Positions 39,732-49,649 of a stretch of 64,000 nt of DNA are shown one piece after another (within the stretch, counting starts at the first letter, position 1; each line of letters begins with the position of its first letter). The stretch is from Mammaliicoccus sciuri (GTDB lineage Bacteria > Bacillota > Bacilli > Staphylococcales > Staphylococcaceae). The stretch spans positions 250,341 to 314,340 of the forward strand of contig NZ_PPQD01000030.1 in the NCBI RefSeq assembly GCF_002901825.1, given 5' to 3'. The notes below the pieces were generated by a model that had not been told where the DNA came from, did not search any database, and was given only the letters and a program-made list of their open reading frames with translations. A program made the translations under genes and the position numbers.

Positions 39732-40660
39732 ATTAATTTAGTCCCATCAATTTTTGATTGTAATCCGCTTAAATAATCTCGTGTTTGCACACGTTTTTTA
39801 CCTGCTAATTGTATTTCAGTTAAAGCAACACCATCTTCACTACCTGTTGCTACTATAATAGCTGATTTAGTTGTTTCAACAATTTCTCCTGGATTACCTT
39901 TAACATTTCTTACAATTTCACTGCGCCACAATTTCATATTTTTATCATTCATTGTTGTATAAGCAACTGGCCAAGGTGATAACCCTCTTATATGGTTATG
40001 AATTGATTCAGCATCTTGTGTCCAGTCAATTCTTTCATCTTCTCTTGAAATATTAGAAGCAAAACTTACAAGTGATTCATCTTGAGGAATGCTATCATTT
40101 GTTCCATTAAAAATAGTAGGTAAAGTTCGTTTCAATAATGCTGTACCGAGTACTGCTAGTTGATCATGAACATCTCCTACTGTGTCGTTCTCTTTAATGT
40201 CGATTTCATCTTGGCTAATAATATTACCTGCATCTAATTTTTCTGCCATATACATAATTGTTACGCCTGTCTTTTTCTCACCATTCATAACTGCATAATG
40301 AATCGGAGCACCACCGCGATATTTAGGTAGCAATGAAGCATGTACATTAACTGCTTTATATTTTGGCGCATCTAATAATGATTTTGGTAATAGCTGCCCA
40401 AATGCTGCAGTAACGATTAAATCAGGTTGTAAATTAATAATCTCTTCTAATTCTGGTGAATGATTTAATTTTTCAGGTTGATATACTGGAATATTATGTT
40501 CAACTGCTACTTTTTTAACAGGAGGTGGTGTCAGTACTTTTTTTCTACCTACTGGACGATCAGGTTGAGTAACAACTGCAATCACTTCATGTTCTTCGAT
40601 TAACATTTCAAGAATGCCTGTAGAAAAATCTGGTGTACCCATAAATACAATTTTACTCAT
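39728..40660 (-). CDS. fmt: Methionyl-tRNA formyltransferase
   Basis: 310 aa. Formylates initiator Met-tRNA using 10-formyl-THF. [12 protein letters not shown] at the N-terminus, [20 protein letters not shown] (catalytic His and SLLP loop) near 107-126, and a C-terminal OB domain. Overlaps def by 8 bases, the standard def-fmt pairing. Confidence 0.97.
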   Translation of the reverse strand: MSKIVFMGTPDFSTGILEMLIEEHEVIAVVTQPDRPVGRKKVLTPPPVKKVAVEHNIPVYQPEKLNHSPELEEIINLQPDLIVTAAFGQLLPKSLLDAPKYKAVNVHASLLPKYRGGAPIHYAVMNGEKKTGVTIMYMAEKLDAGNIISQDEIDIKENDTVGDVHDQLAVLGTALLKRTLPTIFNGTNDSIPQDESLVSFASNISREDERIDWTQDAESIHNHIRGLSPWPVAYTTMNDKNMKLWRSEIVRNVKGNPGEIVETTKSAIIVATGSEDGVALTEIQLAGKKRVQTRDYLSGLQSKIDGTKLI

Positions 40661-41141
40661 CCTTATACATCTCCTCTAATTCTTCTTCACTAATTTCTCT
40701 CGTCATCTTATCCGTGAATAACTCACCATATAAATGATCTACTTCATGTAAAATAATTCGTGCAATATCATCATATGCAGTAAGTTCAACTTGATTACCA
40801 TTTAAATCATTACTTTTCACGACAATCATTTTACTTCTGTTCACTTCTCCAAAGACACCAGGTACGCTGAGACAACCTTCTACATCAGCTTCAGTTTCTT
40901 CAGATTGAGAAACAATCGTTGGATTGATCAGCTGCAAAATACCTTCTTGCTCCATATCAACAATCGCAACTTTAAGATCAACGCCAATTTGAGGTGCAGC
41001 TATACCCACCCCATCATTTTCAAACATTGTATCCTCTAAATCAGCAATTAATGATTTTAAAGACTCATCAAAAGTCACAACATCTTTAACTTCTCTATTT
41101 AACATTGGATTTGGTACCGTAACAAGTGGTTTTACAGCCAT
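40653..41141 (-). CDS. def: Peptide deformylase
   Basis: 162 aa. Metalloenzyme removing the N-formyl group from new proteins. All three motifs present: [18 protein letters not shown], and HEVDH (HExxH) in [14 protein letters not shown]. The EGCLS-type, shorter sequence matches the def gene paired with fmt. In S. aureus priA is directly upstream; here the NERD gene and repeats are inserted. Confidence 0.96.
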   Translation of the reverse strand: MAVKPLVTVPNPMLNREVKDVVTFDESLKSLIADLEDTMFENDGVGIAAPQIGVDLKVAIVDMEQEGILQLINPTIVSQSEETEADVEGCLSVPGVFGEVNRSKMIVVKSNDLNGNQVELTAYDDIARIILHEVDHLYGELFTDKMTREISEEELEEMYKDE

Positions 41142-41198
41142 ATCTATCGCTCCTTTTTAAAAACTCATCGTATAATTATAACGTAAATCAATATAAAA

Positions 41199-41229
41199 AG
41201 CGACAGAGAAAATTCATCTACAGTCGCTT
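41199..41229 (-). terminator. Orphan terminator-like hairpin upstream of def
   Basis: AAGCGAC (41199-41205) and GTCGCTT (41223-41229) arms; on the minus strand a TTTTTATATT run follows. No minus-strand gene lies just upstream, so it may be a relic of the priA-def junction or block antisense transcription. Confidence 0.45.
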
Positions 41230-41304
41230 ACATTGATTTGATAGAAAATTTTGCATAAACGAAGTAAAATCGAATTACCAATAAATAACAGAAAGGAGTC
41301 CTAT

Positions 41305-42240
41305 ATGAACGTATCCGACTACTATCAATATTTACTCGCACTTGAATCTCGGAAGACTTTAACGAAAGATGAGAGGAATAATCTTCTCACATATTACAAC
41401 GGCAAAGAAGGAGAACGCTATTTCAAATCGTTTTTAAACACGATACCTAACATCAGCTATATTTACGATTTCGAATTCGGTAATCAACATCATGTCCAAA
41501 TTGATTATTTAGTCGCAACAGACAATACACTTTTCTTATTTGAAATTAAACATTATAGAGACGAGTGGCATTTCGAACAAGATTACTTAAAAAGTAGTTA
41601 CGGATTAACTACGAAATCCCCCATTAAACAAACAAAATTTATGAAATTCGAATTAGAAAAATTACTGTATCAAAATGGTATACATATAAATATTCAAACT
41701 TATATCATTTTTACAAATCCTCATTTTATCCCAGTTGGAACCTGGCCACATAATCAGAATATTATCTATTTCAATCAATTGAACCAAATCAAAGAAATCT
41801 TACAATCCCATTCATCAAAGTTTAACCCCGCACTATTAAACTTTTTATTACAACACAAGAAAATCCACTCGACTTATTATCAAAAAGAAATCACACCATA
41901 CTTCGATCTCAGTTTAGCAGGTATAAAATGTCCAAGTTGTAGAAAAATGCACACAATCAAAATAATAGAAAATAAAATCTACTCTAACTGCATGTACTGT
42001 CACTCTAAGATTAAATGCGAAGAAATCGTCCTGTACAATTTGAAAGAAATCTATTATTTAAAAAGAGACGGCTTTACATTTGAAGAAGCCATCCAGTGGT
42101 GTTATCCGGTGAAAGAATATACGATTGGCCGTGTTTGTAACAAGTATTTCAAATCAGAGAAGAAAAGAAATAGAAAGTTTTTCCCTAAGTATATTAGTAG
42201 GGGGCTCGTTAATTGCACCTTTAGTCAAAAATGCTTTTAA
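41305..42240 (+). CDS. NERD-domain protein with C-terminal zinc ribbon
   Basis: 311 aa from ATG 41305, set by AAAGGAG six bases upstream (frame open from 41251). NERD (nuclease-related) domain at about 30-150 with GKEGERYF, the acidic QIDYLVATDNTLFLFEIK motif (Asp and E-x-K of the PD-(D/E)xK-like fold), then a C-terminal Cys4 motif CPSC/CMYC (residues about 208-234). The last 11 residues, LVNCTFSQKCF, and the stop codon are encoded by the first unit of a 40-bp repeat, so the original C-terminus may have been replaced. It is the only plus-strand gene in this stretch, inserted between def and priA. Confidence 0.75.
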   Translation: MNVSDYYQYLLALESRKTLTKDERNNLLTYYNGKEGERYFKSFLNTIPNISYIYDFEFGNQHHVQIDYLVATDNTLFLFEIKHYRDEWHFEQDYLKSSYGLTTKSPIKQTKFMKFELEKLLYQNGIHINIQTYIIFTNPHFIPVGTWPHNQNIIYFNQLNQIKEILQSHSSKFNPALLNFLLQHKKIHSTYYQKEITPYFDLSLAGIKCPSCRKMHTIKIIENKIYSNCMYCHSKIKCEEIVLYNLKEIYYLKRDGFTFEEAIQWCYPVKEYTIGRVCNKYFKSEKKRNRKFFPKYISRGLVNCTFSQKCF

Positions 42241-42375
42241 AAGCATCAGTATTTGCACTTTGGGCTAGAACTGCTAATAACGGTATCAGTATTTGCACCT
42301 TTGGCCAGAACTGCTAATAACGGCATCAGTATTTGCACCTTTGGCCAGAACTGCTTTTAAAAGCGTCAGTATTTG
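42207..42375. repeat. 40-bp tandem repeat, four units plus a partial
   Basis: Units start at 42207, 42247, 42287 and 42327, with a partial at 42367. Core: CAGTATTTGCACCTTTGGCC. Units 2-3 carry AGAACTGCTAATAACGG in the second half; units 1 and 4 instead carry the palindrome GCTTTTAAAAGC. Contiguous, without spacers. The first unit is the most diverged and codes for the end of the NERD protein. Confidence 0.85.
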
Positions 42376-42411
42376 AATAACAACCTATAATTTCATCTAG
42401 ACACATACAAA

Positions 42412-42443
42412 AAACCCGTGAAGTTTTCACATTTCACGGGTTT
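42412..42443 (-). terminator. priA terminator
   Basis: AAACCCGTGAA and TTCACGGGTTT arms 9 bases past priA, with a T-run on the minus strand. Confidence 0.9.
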
Positions 42444-42451
42444 CTTTCTAT

Positions 42452-44860
42452 TTACATCATCATCTGCGGATTAATATCTATCTCTAGTGATAGTTTATCT
42501 TTCAAGTATTGCTCGTGATAATAATCATCCAGATATTGTAAGGCTGTTAATAAATCTGGTTCGTTCTTAAATTTAATTAATATTTGGAATCGATGTTTAT
42601 TATTAATACGTGATAACGGGCTTGGTGATGGTCCTAATACAAAGGATTGTGTAGTAACGTGTTGCAACAATATGCCATGTATATGTTTGGATGCTTTTAA
42701 TACTTTTTTAATATCTGTATGACTAATGGTCAAATTCACAAGATAGTAATATGGTGGGTACTTACCAATTTGTCTAAATTTCATTTCTTTTTGATAAAAG
42801 GACAGATAGTCATTACTTGTGACATCTAAGATAGCGTAATGATCCGGGTTATATGTTTGAATCATGACTTCGCCTTGTTTCTCGTGTCTACCTGCTCTAC
42901 CTGCCACTTGAGTCAGTAATTGGAATGTCTTTTCACTCGATCTGAAATCTGGCAAGTTTAACATCGTATCTGCATTAAGTACGCCTACTAATGTAATATT
43001 TTCAAAGTCCAATCCTTTAGCAATCATTTGTGTTCCTAACAAAATATTTGCTTCTTGGTTTCCGAAAGCTGTTAATAATTTTTCGTGAGCACCTTTTTTC
43101 GAAGTTGTATCGACATCCATTCTAATGACTTTAGCGCGGTCGAATGTGTCGTATATAATTTCTTCGACTTTCTGCGTGCCAACACCCATTTGTCGTATAT
43201 GTTCACTTTCACAACTTGGACATCTTTGAGGCATAGGTTCACTGTATCCACAATAATGACATTTTAAATCATCATGTGTTTTGTGATATGTAAGCGAGAT
43301 ATCACAATTTGGACATTGTGGCACATGCCCGCAATCTCTGCATAATACAAAAGATGAATGCCCTCTTCTATTTAAGAACAATACAATTTGTTCATCTTTA
43401 TCAATGCGATCTTGAATGGCTTTTGTCAGGTCATTAGAGAACATCGAACGATTACCTTCTTGAAGTTCTTCCCTCATATCAATTAGTTCAATTTCAGGCA
43501 TTTTCTGTTGATTCACACGTTCTGGCAATCCTAAATATTGATAAACATTTTTCTCTGCACGTGCAAATGTTTCAAGACTTGGTGTAGCTGATCCTAATAC
43601 GACTGGGCATTTGTGATATTCACTTCTCCATATCGCGATTTCTCTTGCATGATATCTCGGATAATCTTCTTGCTTATACGTTGCTTCATGCTCTTCGTCA
43701 ATTATAATAAGACCTAATTTTTCAAATGGTGCAAACACACTTGATCTCGCACCGACTGAAACACTTGCTTTACCATCTCTTATTTTTTGCCATTCATCAT
43801 ATTTTTCACCTTTAGATAAACCGGAATGTAATACAGCTACTTCATCACCAAAGCGCGCTTTAAATCGGTTAACCATTTGCGGTGTTAATGCAATTTCAGG
43901 CACAAGCATAATCGCCTGTTCGCCTTTTTTGAGTACATTCTCAATAGTTTGTAAATATACTTCTGTTTTTCCTGAACCCGTCACACCGTGTAAAAGAAAC
44001 GTCTTCGATTCATTATTACGAACCGCTTCATCAATCTGTGTAAAAGCTTCATGTTGGGCTTCAGTTAATGCTTTATTATGTTCTTTTTCAAAAATACGAT
44101 GCTCATACGGATCTCTATTCATGATGCCATCGTATTTTTCTAATATTTGATTTTTAACAAGCGTATTGATACTCGATTCTGAGAAGCCTTCTTCTTTTAA
44201 TGTTCTGAGCATGACATCTTCTCGTCTATGCTCAATTAAATAGTTCATGACATCAAGTTGTTTTTCTTTTTTACTCAATGACATTAAAATCTCATCTAAT
44301 CGATCTGTAGGTACGATTCTTACGCAAGTTACATATTTTCTTGTGAGTTGTTGACCTACGATTGTGTCTTTTATAATCGCATCATTTTCTACAAATTCTT
44401 CTAAAATAGAAACAATTTGAAGTTGTTGCGCTTGTTCAAATGTTAAAATACCTTCTTTATTAAAATGATTTAAATATTGTGCAGGAATCCCTTCTGAATC
44501 AGCAACACAATATACTTTCTGATATTTAGCTTTGACAGCACTCGGTAACATAATTTCTAAAGCAGAGATACGCTTTACTAAGTGAAAGTTAGACATCCAT
44601 TCACTCAATTCAATGAGTTCCGCTGTTAGCTCTGGTTTAAAGTCTTTAACACGAATAATTGATTTTAATTTAGATTGATCAATGTCACTTGTTAATTCTT
44701 CACTTATGCCAATGACAAATCCTTGAATTTTACGTGGACCAAAAGGCACTTCAACTCTAACACCGACTTTGACGATATCTACAATATCTTGCGGAATTAA
44801 ATAATCAAATATTTTGTCGACATTTTTAGCTGGAATATCTACGACTACATTTGCAATCAA
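42452..44860 (-). CDS. priA: Primosomal replication restart helicase PriA
   Basis: About 802 aa from a TTG at 44860, giving MIANVVVDIPAKNVDKIFDYL and placed 5 bases after AGGTGG; a GTG at 44869 would add three residues. Walker A GVTGSGKTEVYL, DEEH box, zinc-binding cysteines (CRDCGHVPQCPNCD, CHYCG, CPSC) and GTQMIAKGLDFENITLVG. Reloads the replisome at stalled forks. It overlaps the coaBC stop by a few bases. Confidence 0.96.
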   Translation of the reverse strand: MIANVVVDIPAKNVDKIFDYLIPQDIVDIVKVGVRVEVPFGPRKIQGFVIGISEELTSDIDQSKLKSIIRVKDFKPELTAELIELSEWMSNFHLVKRISALEIMLPSAVKAKYQKVYCVADSEGIPAQYLNHFNKEGILTFEQAQQLQIVSILEEFVENDAIIKDTIVGQQLTRKYVTCVRIVPTDRLDEILMSLSKKEKQLDVMNYLIEHRREDVMLRTLKEEGFSESSINTLVKNQILEKYDGIMNRDPYEHRIFEKEHNKALTEAQHEAFTQIDEAVRNNESKTFLLHGVTGSGKTEVYLQTIENVLKKGEQAIMLVPEIALTPQMVNRFKARFGDEVAVLHSGLSKGEKYDEWQKIRDGKASVSVGARSSVFAPFEKLGLIIIDEEHEATYKQEDYPRYHAREIAIWRSEYHKCPVVLGSATPSLETFARAEKNVYQYLGLPERVNQQKMPEIELIDMREELQEGNRSMFSNDLTKAIQDRIDKDEQIVLFLNRRGHSSFVLCRDCGHVPQCPNCDISLTYHKTHDDLKCHYCGYSEPMPQRCPSCESEHIRQMGVGTQKVEEIIYDTFDRAKVIRMDVDTTSKKGAHEKLLTAFGNQEANILLGTQMIAKGLDFENITLVGVLNADTMLNLPDFRSSEKTFQLLTQVAGRAGRHEKQGEVMIQTYNPDHYAILDVTSNDYLSFYQKEMKFRQIGKYPPYYYLVNLTISHTDIKKVLKASKHIHGILLQHVTTQSFVLGPSPSPLSRINNKHRFQILIKFKNEPDLLTALQYLDDYYHEQYLKDKLSLEIDINPQMMM

Positions 44861-46059
44861 TCTTCCCACCTACTAGTAATTTCATTTAAAATTTTAATGG
44901 CAACTTTTTGTTTAGAAGTTTTAGCAATTGGTACTTTATCACCATTTGCAAAATACATATCTACTTCATTATCTGAAGATCTAAAGCCAATTGCCTCATT
45001 CGCGACGTGATTTGCGACGATGACGTCTGCATTTTTCTTTTTCAATTTACCCATCGCATATTCTTCAACATTATCCGTTTCAGCCGCAAATCCAACTAAA
45101 TATTGCTTATCTTTATGTTCCCCTAAATATTTAAGGATATCTGTCGTTCTTTTAAATGTTAGCTGTAAGTCGCCATCTTTCTTTTTCATTTTATGTTCAG
45201 AAGTTTCAACTGGTGTATAATCAGCGACTGCTGCTGCTTTAATAATCATGTCCATATCATTCATACGCGATTTAACAGCTTGGAACATATCTTCAGCACT
45301 TGTTACTTGAACAAACTCTACGCCAACAGGTTGTGTTAAATTCGTTTCTCCACTTACTAACGTAACGTTCGCCCCTAAATCTCTTGCAGCCTCAGCTAAT
45401 GCATAACCCATTTTTCCACTTGAACGATTTGTAAAATAGCGTACAGCATCTACTTTTTCAACTGTTGGTCCAGCAGTTACAAGTACGTTTTTACCTTTTA
45501 AAGCAAAAGTTTGTGGTTGTGCTTGTTCTTTAAAATAATCATCAATAATTGTCAAAATGGTAATCGGTTCTTCCATTCTACCTCTTGCAACATAACCACA
45601 AGCTAAAAAACCTTCCCCAGGCGCAATGAATTTATAACCATAATTTCTTAAACGAGACATATTTTCAACGGTAGAAGGATGTTCAAGCATATGAACATTC
45701 ATTGCTGGTGCGATAAAAACAGGAGCAGTCGTAGCGAGTAATGTTGAAGTCACCATGTTATCTGCTAAGCCATTTGCTAATTTACTAATTGTATTAGCTG
45801 TTGCAGGTGCAACGATGACTGCATCAGCCCAGTCAGCTAACGTAATATGTTGAATTTCACTGACATCTTTTTCGTCAAAAGTATCTGTATAAACGTGATT
45901 GCGACTTATAGCTTGAAATGCCAATGGTGTCACAAATTGTTTCGCATGTTCAGTTAACATGACGCGCACTTGATAGCCGCTTTGTGTTAATTTGCTCGTT
46001 AAATCTATAGCTTTATAGGCAGCTATTCCCCCAGTTACAGCTAGAAGTATATTCTTCAT
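44857..46059 (-). CDS. coaBC: Bifunctional CoaBC (phosphopantothenoylcysteine synthetase/decarboxylase)
   Basis: 400 aa from MKNILLAVTGGIAAYKA, start set by CGGAGG (frame open to 46146). N-terminal flavin decarboxylase CoaC (APAMNVHML; GFLACGYVARGRM with the catalytic Cys) and C-terminal CTP-dependent ligase CoaB (VDAVRYFTNRSSGKMGYALAE; KMKKKDGDLQLTF). Coenzyme A synthesis. Own promoter at 46103-46131. Confidence 0.97.
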   Translation of the reverse strand: MKNILLAVTGGIAAYKAIDLTSKLTQSGYQVRVMLTEHAKQFVTPLAFQAISRNHVYTDTFDEKDVSEIQHITLADWADAVIVAPATANTISKLANGLADNMVTSTLLATTAPVFIAPAMNVHMLEHPSTVENMSRLRNYGYKFIAPGEGFLACGYVARGRMEEPITILTIIDDYFKEQAQPQTFALKGKNVLVTAGPTVEKVDAVRYFTNRSSGKMGYALAEAARDLGANVTLVSGETNLTQPVGVEFVQVTSAEDMFQAVKSRMNDMDMIIKAAAVADYTPVETSEHKMKKKDGDLQLTFKRTTDILKYLGEHKDKQYLVGFAAETDNVEEYAMGKLKKKNADVIVANHVANEAIGFRSSDNEVDMYFANGDKVPIAKTSKQKVAIKILNEITSRWED

Positions 46060-46102
46060 TTGTGTAGTCCTCCGATTAATTCGATTCTTAAACTTTATAC
46101 TT

Positions 46103-46131
46103 ATTATACATTCTTTAAAAAAGACTGTCAT
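46103..46131 (-). promoter_or_regulatory. coaBC-priA promoter
   Basis: Minus strand -35 ATGACA (46126-46131), 17-bp spacer, -10 TATAAT (46103-46108), about 45 bases before coaBC. Confidence 0.7.
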
Positions 46132-46162
46132 GAATCTAAATTCCAATATACATATTCAATAA

Positions 46163-46210
46163 AAAGACCTTTCATGTATGGATTGGTCGTCCAAACATAA
46201 AAGGTCTTTC
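46163..46210 (-). terminator. gmk-rpoZ terminator
   Basis: AAAGACCTTT and AAAGGTCTTT outer arms with an inner ATGTaTGG/CCaaACAT pairing, followed on the minus strand by TTTATTGAAT. It isolates rpoZ from coaBC. Confidence 0.75.
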
Positions 46211-46224
46211 GTTAATTCAAATGA

Positions 46225-46424
46225 TTAGTCTTCTAATTTAGCATATACTTTATGTGCTGCTATTTCTTCTAGTGCTTGACCTACATTTTTTAGTGAACGG
46301 TATTCATCTAATAATAAACTGTCAGGGTTTTCTTGTAGTTCACGTGCTCTCTTAGCTGCAGTTGTTACAACTAAATATTTAGAATTGATGCTGTCTTTTA
46401 ATTCGTTTTGTGGTGGGTATAACA

Positions 46425-46425
<1 letters not shown>
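46225..46425 (-). CDS. rpoZ: RNA polymerase omega subunit
   Basis: 66 aa. MLYPPQNELKDSINSKYLVVTTAAKRARELQ carries the omega motif in its second half (cut here: SKYLVVTTAAKRARELQ). Helps assemble the beta' subunit. Overlaps the gmk stop by one base, the conserved gmk-rpoZ pairing. Confidence 0.95.
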
Positions 46426-47063
<638 letters not shown>

Positions 47064-47221
47064 CTAATGAATACTTACGATTTATTATCATTTTGTTTTT
47101 TTATATCTTACCATATTTCAATTCTATATGGCTAGAGACGTTTAAAGATTAAACAGAATTATACTCATTTAATCTCTTACATGTTACAATAAATTGACTT
47201 TTGATAAAGGTGTGAATGCAA

Positions 47222-48913
47222 ATGGCTTTTGATGGCTTATTTACTAGAAAAATCGTTGAAGATATACAATCGCTCGTAACTGGGCGAATTCATAAAATTA
47301 CTGAACCGAGTAATGACACAATTATATTAACAATTCGAAGTGAACGAAAAAATAAACAATTACTATTATCAACACATGCAAATTTCAGTCGTTTTCACTT
47401 AACTGCTGAAAAATTTGATAATCCTTTCGATCCACCTATGTTTCTTAGAGTACTACGTAAACATTTAGATGGCGGTATTATTCAAAGTATTACACAAATT
47501 GGTAATGACCGATTAGTAGAAATCGATGTTCATTCTCGAGATGAAATTGGTGATTTACGAAAACGAACAATTGTATTAGAAATTATGGGTAGACATAGTA
47601 ATATCATTTTAATTGATGGAGACCGTAAAATTATCGACGGCTTTAAACATCATACACCTAATACCAATACCGCTCGTACAATTATGCCAGGTTTCAAATA
47701 TGAATATCCACCTACTGTTAAGAAATTAAATCCATTCGAAGTGGATGATATCAATAAATATATTGATTTTAATTCGGGTAAAATTGACCGACAGCTCCTT
47801 CAACAATTTGAAGGTTTTAGTCCACTTATAACGAAAGAAATTACATCAAGACGACCATTTATGAATCAAGAAACATTAGTAGAAGCTTTTAATGAAGTGA
47901 TGGACGAAGTACAACAATCACCTAAACCTGTTATTTATAGTGATGATTCGACTGGAAAAGAAATTTTCTATTTTATGCCGTTACATTCATATGGGAATGA
48001 CTATATGTCCTTTAATAGTTTACATGAATGTTTAGATAGATTTTATGAATCACGTGGTGAAAGAGAGCGTGTTAAACAACGTGCATTAGATTTAGTTAAG
48101 ATTGTTGACCAACATCTTCAAAAAAATCGCCATAAACTAGAGAAATTAATTAATGAGCGAGAAGCGGCTCGTAACAAAGATGAGCAACAATTATTTGGAG
48201 AATTAATAACGGCAAATATGTATCAAATTAAACAAGGCGACAAATCGTTAGAAACTATTAATTATTATAACAATGAGCCTATTACGATACCTTTAAATCC
48301 AACAAAATCACCTTCAATGAATGCACAATATTATTACAAACAATATAACAGACTTAAGACACGTGAAATAGAATTAGATAAGCAAATCAAATTGACACAA
48401 TCTAATATCTTATATTTCGAATCATTAGAACAACAACTTGCTCATATTTCTGTTGATGATATTGATGACATTAGAGAAGAATTAGAAGATCAAGGTTTTG
48501 TGAAGAAACGTAAAAATAAGAAAAAGAAAAATTCTAACAAAATTACGTTAACGACATTTATTTCTACAGATGGTCAAACGATTTTATTAGGTAAAAATAA
48601 TAAACAAAACGATTACTTAACGCATCGTGTCGCAAGAAAAAATCAATTATGGTTCCATACGAAAGATATTCCAGGTTCACATGTTGTCATACAAGAAGAT
48701 GAACCAACACAAAAAACAATCGAAGAAGCGGCAATGATTGCTGGGTATTATTCTAAAGCAAGTCAATCAGGTCAAATCCCTGTTGACTACACTGCTATAA
48801 AGAATGTCCATAAACCGAGTGGTGCTAAACCAGGATTTGTCACTTACGACAGTCAAACAACACTTTATGTCACGACTGATTATGACGACATTAAAAAATT
48901 ACTTAAAAAATAA
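47222..48913 (+). CDS. rqcH: Ribosome quality control factor RqcH (NFACT/Rqc2 family; FbpA)
   Basis: 563 aa from ATG 47222 (an ATG two codons earlier is too close to the AAAGGTG site). NFACT-N domain starting MAFDGLFTRKIVEDI, helix-hairpin-helix region, a basic coiled coil (about 280-430) and the NFACT-R domain (HRVARKNQLWFHTKDIPGSH). It adds C-terminal alanine tails to nascent chains on stalled 50S subunits; older annotations call it fibronectin-binding. Confidence 0.95.
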   Translation: MAFDGLFTRKIVEDIQSLVTGRIHKITEPSNDTIILTIRSERKNKQLLLSTHANFSRFHLTAEKFDNPFDPPMFLRVLRKHLDGGIIQSITQIGNDRLVEIDVHSRDEIGDLRKRTIVLEIMGRHSNIILIDGDRKIIDGFKHHTPNTNTARTIMPGFKYEYPPTVKKLNPFEVDDINKYIDFNSGKIDRQLLQQFEGFSPLITKEITSRRPFMNQETLVEAFNEVMDEVQQSPKPVIYSDDSTGKEIFYFMPLHSYGNDYMSFNSLHECLDRFYESRGERERVKQRALDLVKIVDQHLQKNRHKLEKLINEREAARNKDEQQLFGELITANMYQIKQGDKSLETINYYNNEPITIPLNPTKSPSMNAQYYYKQYNRLKTREIELDKQIKLTQSNILYFESLEQQLAHISVDDIDDIREELEDQGFVKKRKNKKKKNSNKITLTTFISTDGQTILLGKNNKQNDYLTHRVARKNQLWFHTKDIPGSHVVIQEDEPTQKTIEEAAMIAGYYSKASQSGQIPVDYTAIKNVHKPSGAKPGFVTYDSQTTLYVTTDYDDIKKLLKK

Positions 48914-48914
48914 C

Positions 48915-48979
48915 AAAAACTTTCATAACTTGATTGGCCAGAAATCATTTTCAAAGGCTGATAAGTTATGAAAGTTTTT
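48915..48979. terminator. Bidirectional terminator between rqcH and the VOC gene
   Basis: Perfect 17-bp arms AAAAACTTTCATAACTT / AAGTTATGAAAGTTTTT around a 31-base loop; A and T tracts serve both convergent genes. Confidence 0.85.
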
Positions 48980-48995
48980 CTATTATATATTGCAT

Positions 48996-49406
48996 TTATG
49001 ACTGTTGTTCAGGTAAAGCAAGTTGGAAGTTCACGCCAAATTTATCTTGAACCCACGCAAACTCTCTAAATGTTGGTGGTAATTCTGTTTTCGGCATGAG
49101 AATCGCGCCTCCAGATTTAAGTTTAGAATATAAATGTTCCATTTCCATTGCTGATTCACACGTTACATATAATGACATTGCAGGATTCATCTCAATTTCA
49201 ACACCATTTGTTTGATCGATTCCCATAAATATTTGTCCATTTATTTTAAATATAGAATGTTGAACAGTCCCAGGTTCACCAGGTCCTTCTTCACCATACT
49301 TAACCATTGTTAAAATTTCACTATCTTTAAAAATAGACGTATAAAAATTAATCGCTTCTTCAGCTTCACCGTTAAACATTAAAAATGTCGTAATTTTTGG
49401 TATCAT
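48996..49406 (-). CDS. VOC-family (PhnB/glyoxalase-like) protein
   Basis: 136 aa single VOC domain: MIPKITTFLMFNGEAEEAIN, FYTSIFKDSEI, then HSIFKINGQIFMGID and the C-terminal VQDKFGVNFQLAL. This is the PhnB / 3-demethylubiquinone methyltransferase-like subgroup. Substrate cannot be told; members range from metalloenzymes to drug-binding proteins. Monocistronic, and divergent from the 28-aa peptide gene. Confidence 0.85.
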   Translation of the reverse strand: MIPKITTFLMFNGEAEEAINFYTSIFKDSEILTMVKYGEEGPGEPGTVQHSIFKINGQIFMGIDQTNGVEIEMNPAMSLYVTCESAMEMEHLYSKLKSGGAILMPKTELPPTFREFAWVQDKFGVNFQLALPEQQS

Positions 49407-49501
49407 TGAATAAACACTCCATCAACAGATTTTAATCATTTTTTAAATCGTATATTATTTAGTATAATCTTATTAAGCTTTAAAGACAAAGGAGAGATTT
49501 T

Positions 49502-49588
49502 ATGTCACTTTCATTATTGTTACCGATCGTTATTATGTTAGCCATCATCATTGTCGGATATATATTTATTAAACTATTTATGGATTAA
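49502..49588 (+). CDS. 28-aa single-pass membrane peptide
   Basis: MSLSLLLPIVIMLAIIIVGY followed by IFIKLFMD and TAA. Nearly the whole peptide is one membrane helix with a short charged C-terminus. AAAGGAGAG lies 6 bases before the ATG, TATAAT at 49463-49468 is a good -10, and a terminator follows within 11 bases, so it has all the parts of an independent gene. No relatives recognised; a small membrane regulator or type I toxin-like peptide are both possible. Confidence 0.65.
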   Translation: MSLSLLLPIVIMLAIIIVGYIFIKLFMD

Positions 49589-49598
49589 AATACAACAT

Positions 49599-49634
49599 AA
49601 AGAAATGCTTGGAACAATGTCCAAGCATTTCTTT
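49599..49634. terminator. Bidirectional terminator between the 28-aa gene and sdcS
   Basis: AAAGAAATGCTTGGA (49599-49613) and TCCAAGCATTTCTTT (49620-49634), a perfect 15-bp stem followed by TTTATT. Confidence 0.9.
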
Positions 49635-49649
49635 TTTATTATATTTCAA

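Noticed and set aside
42207-42375. CRISPR or STAR element
   Set aside because: No spacers, and the units do not match the GC-rich STAR consensus as I remember it.
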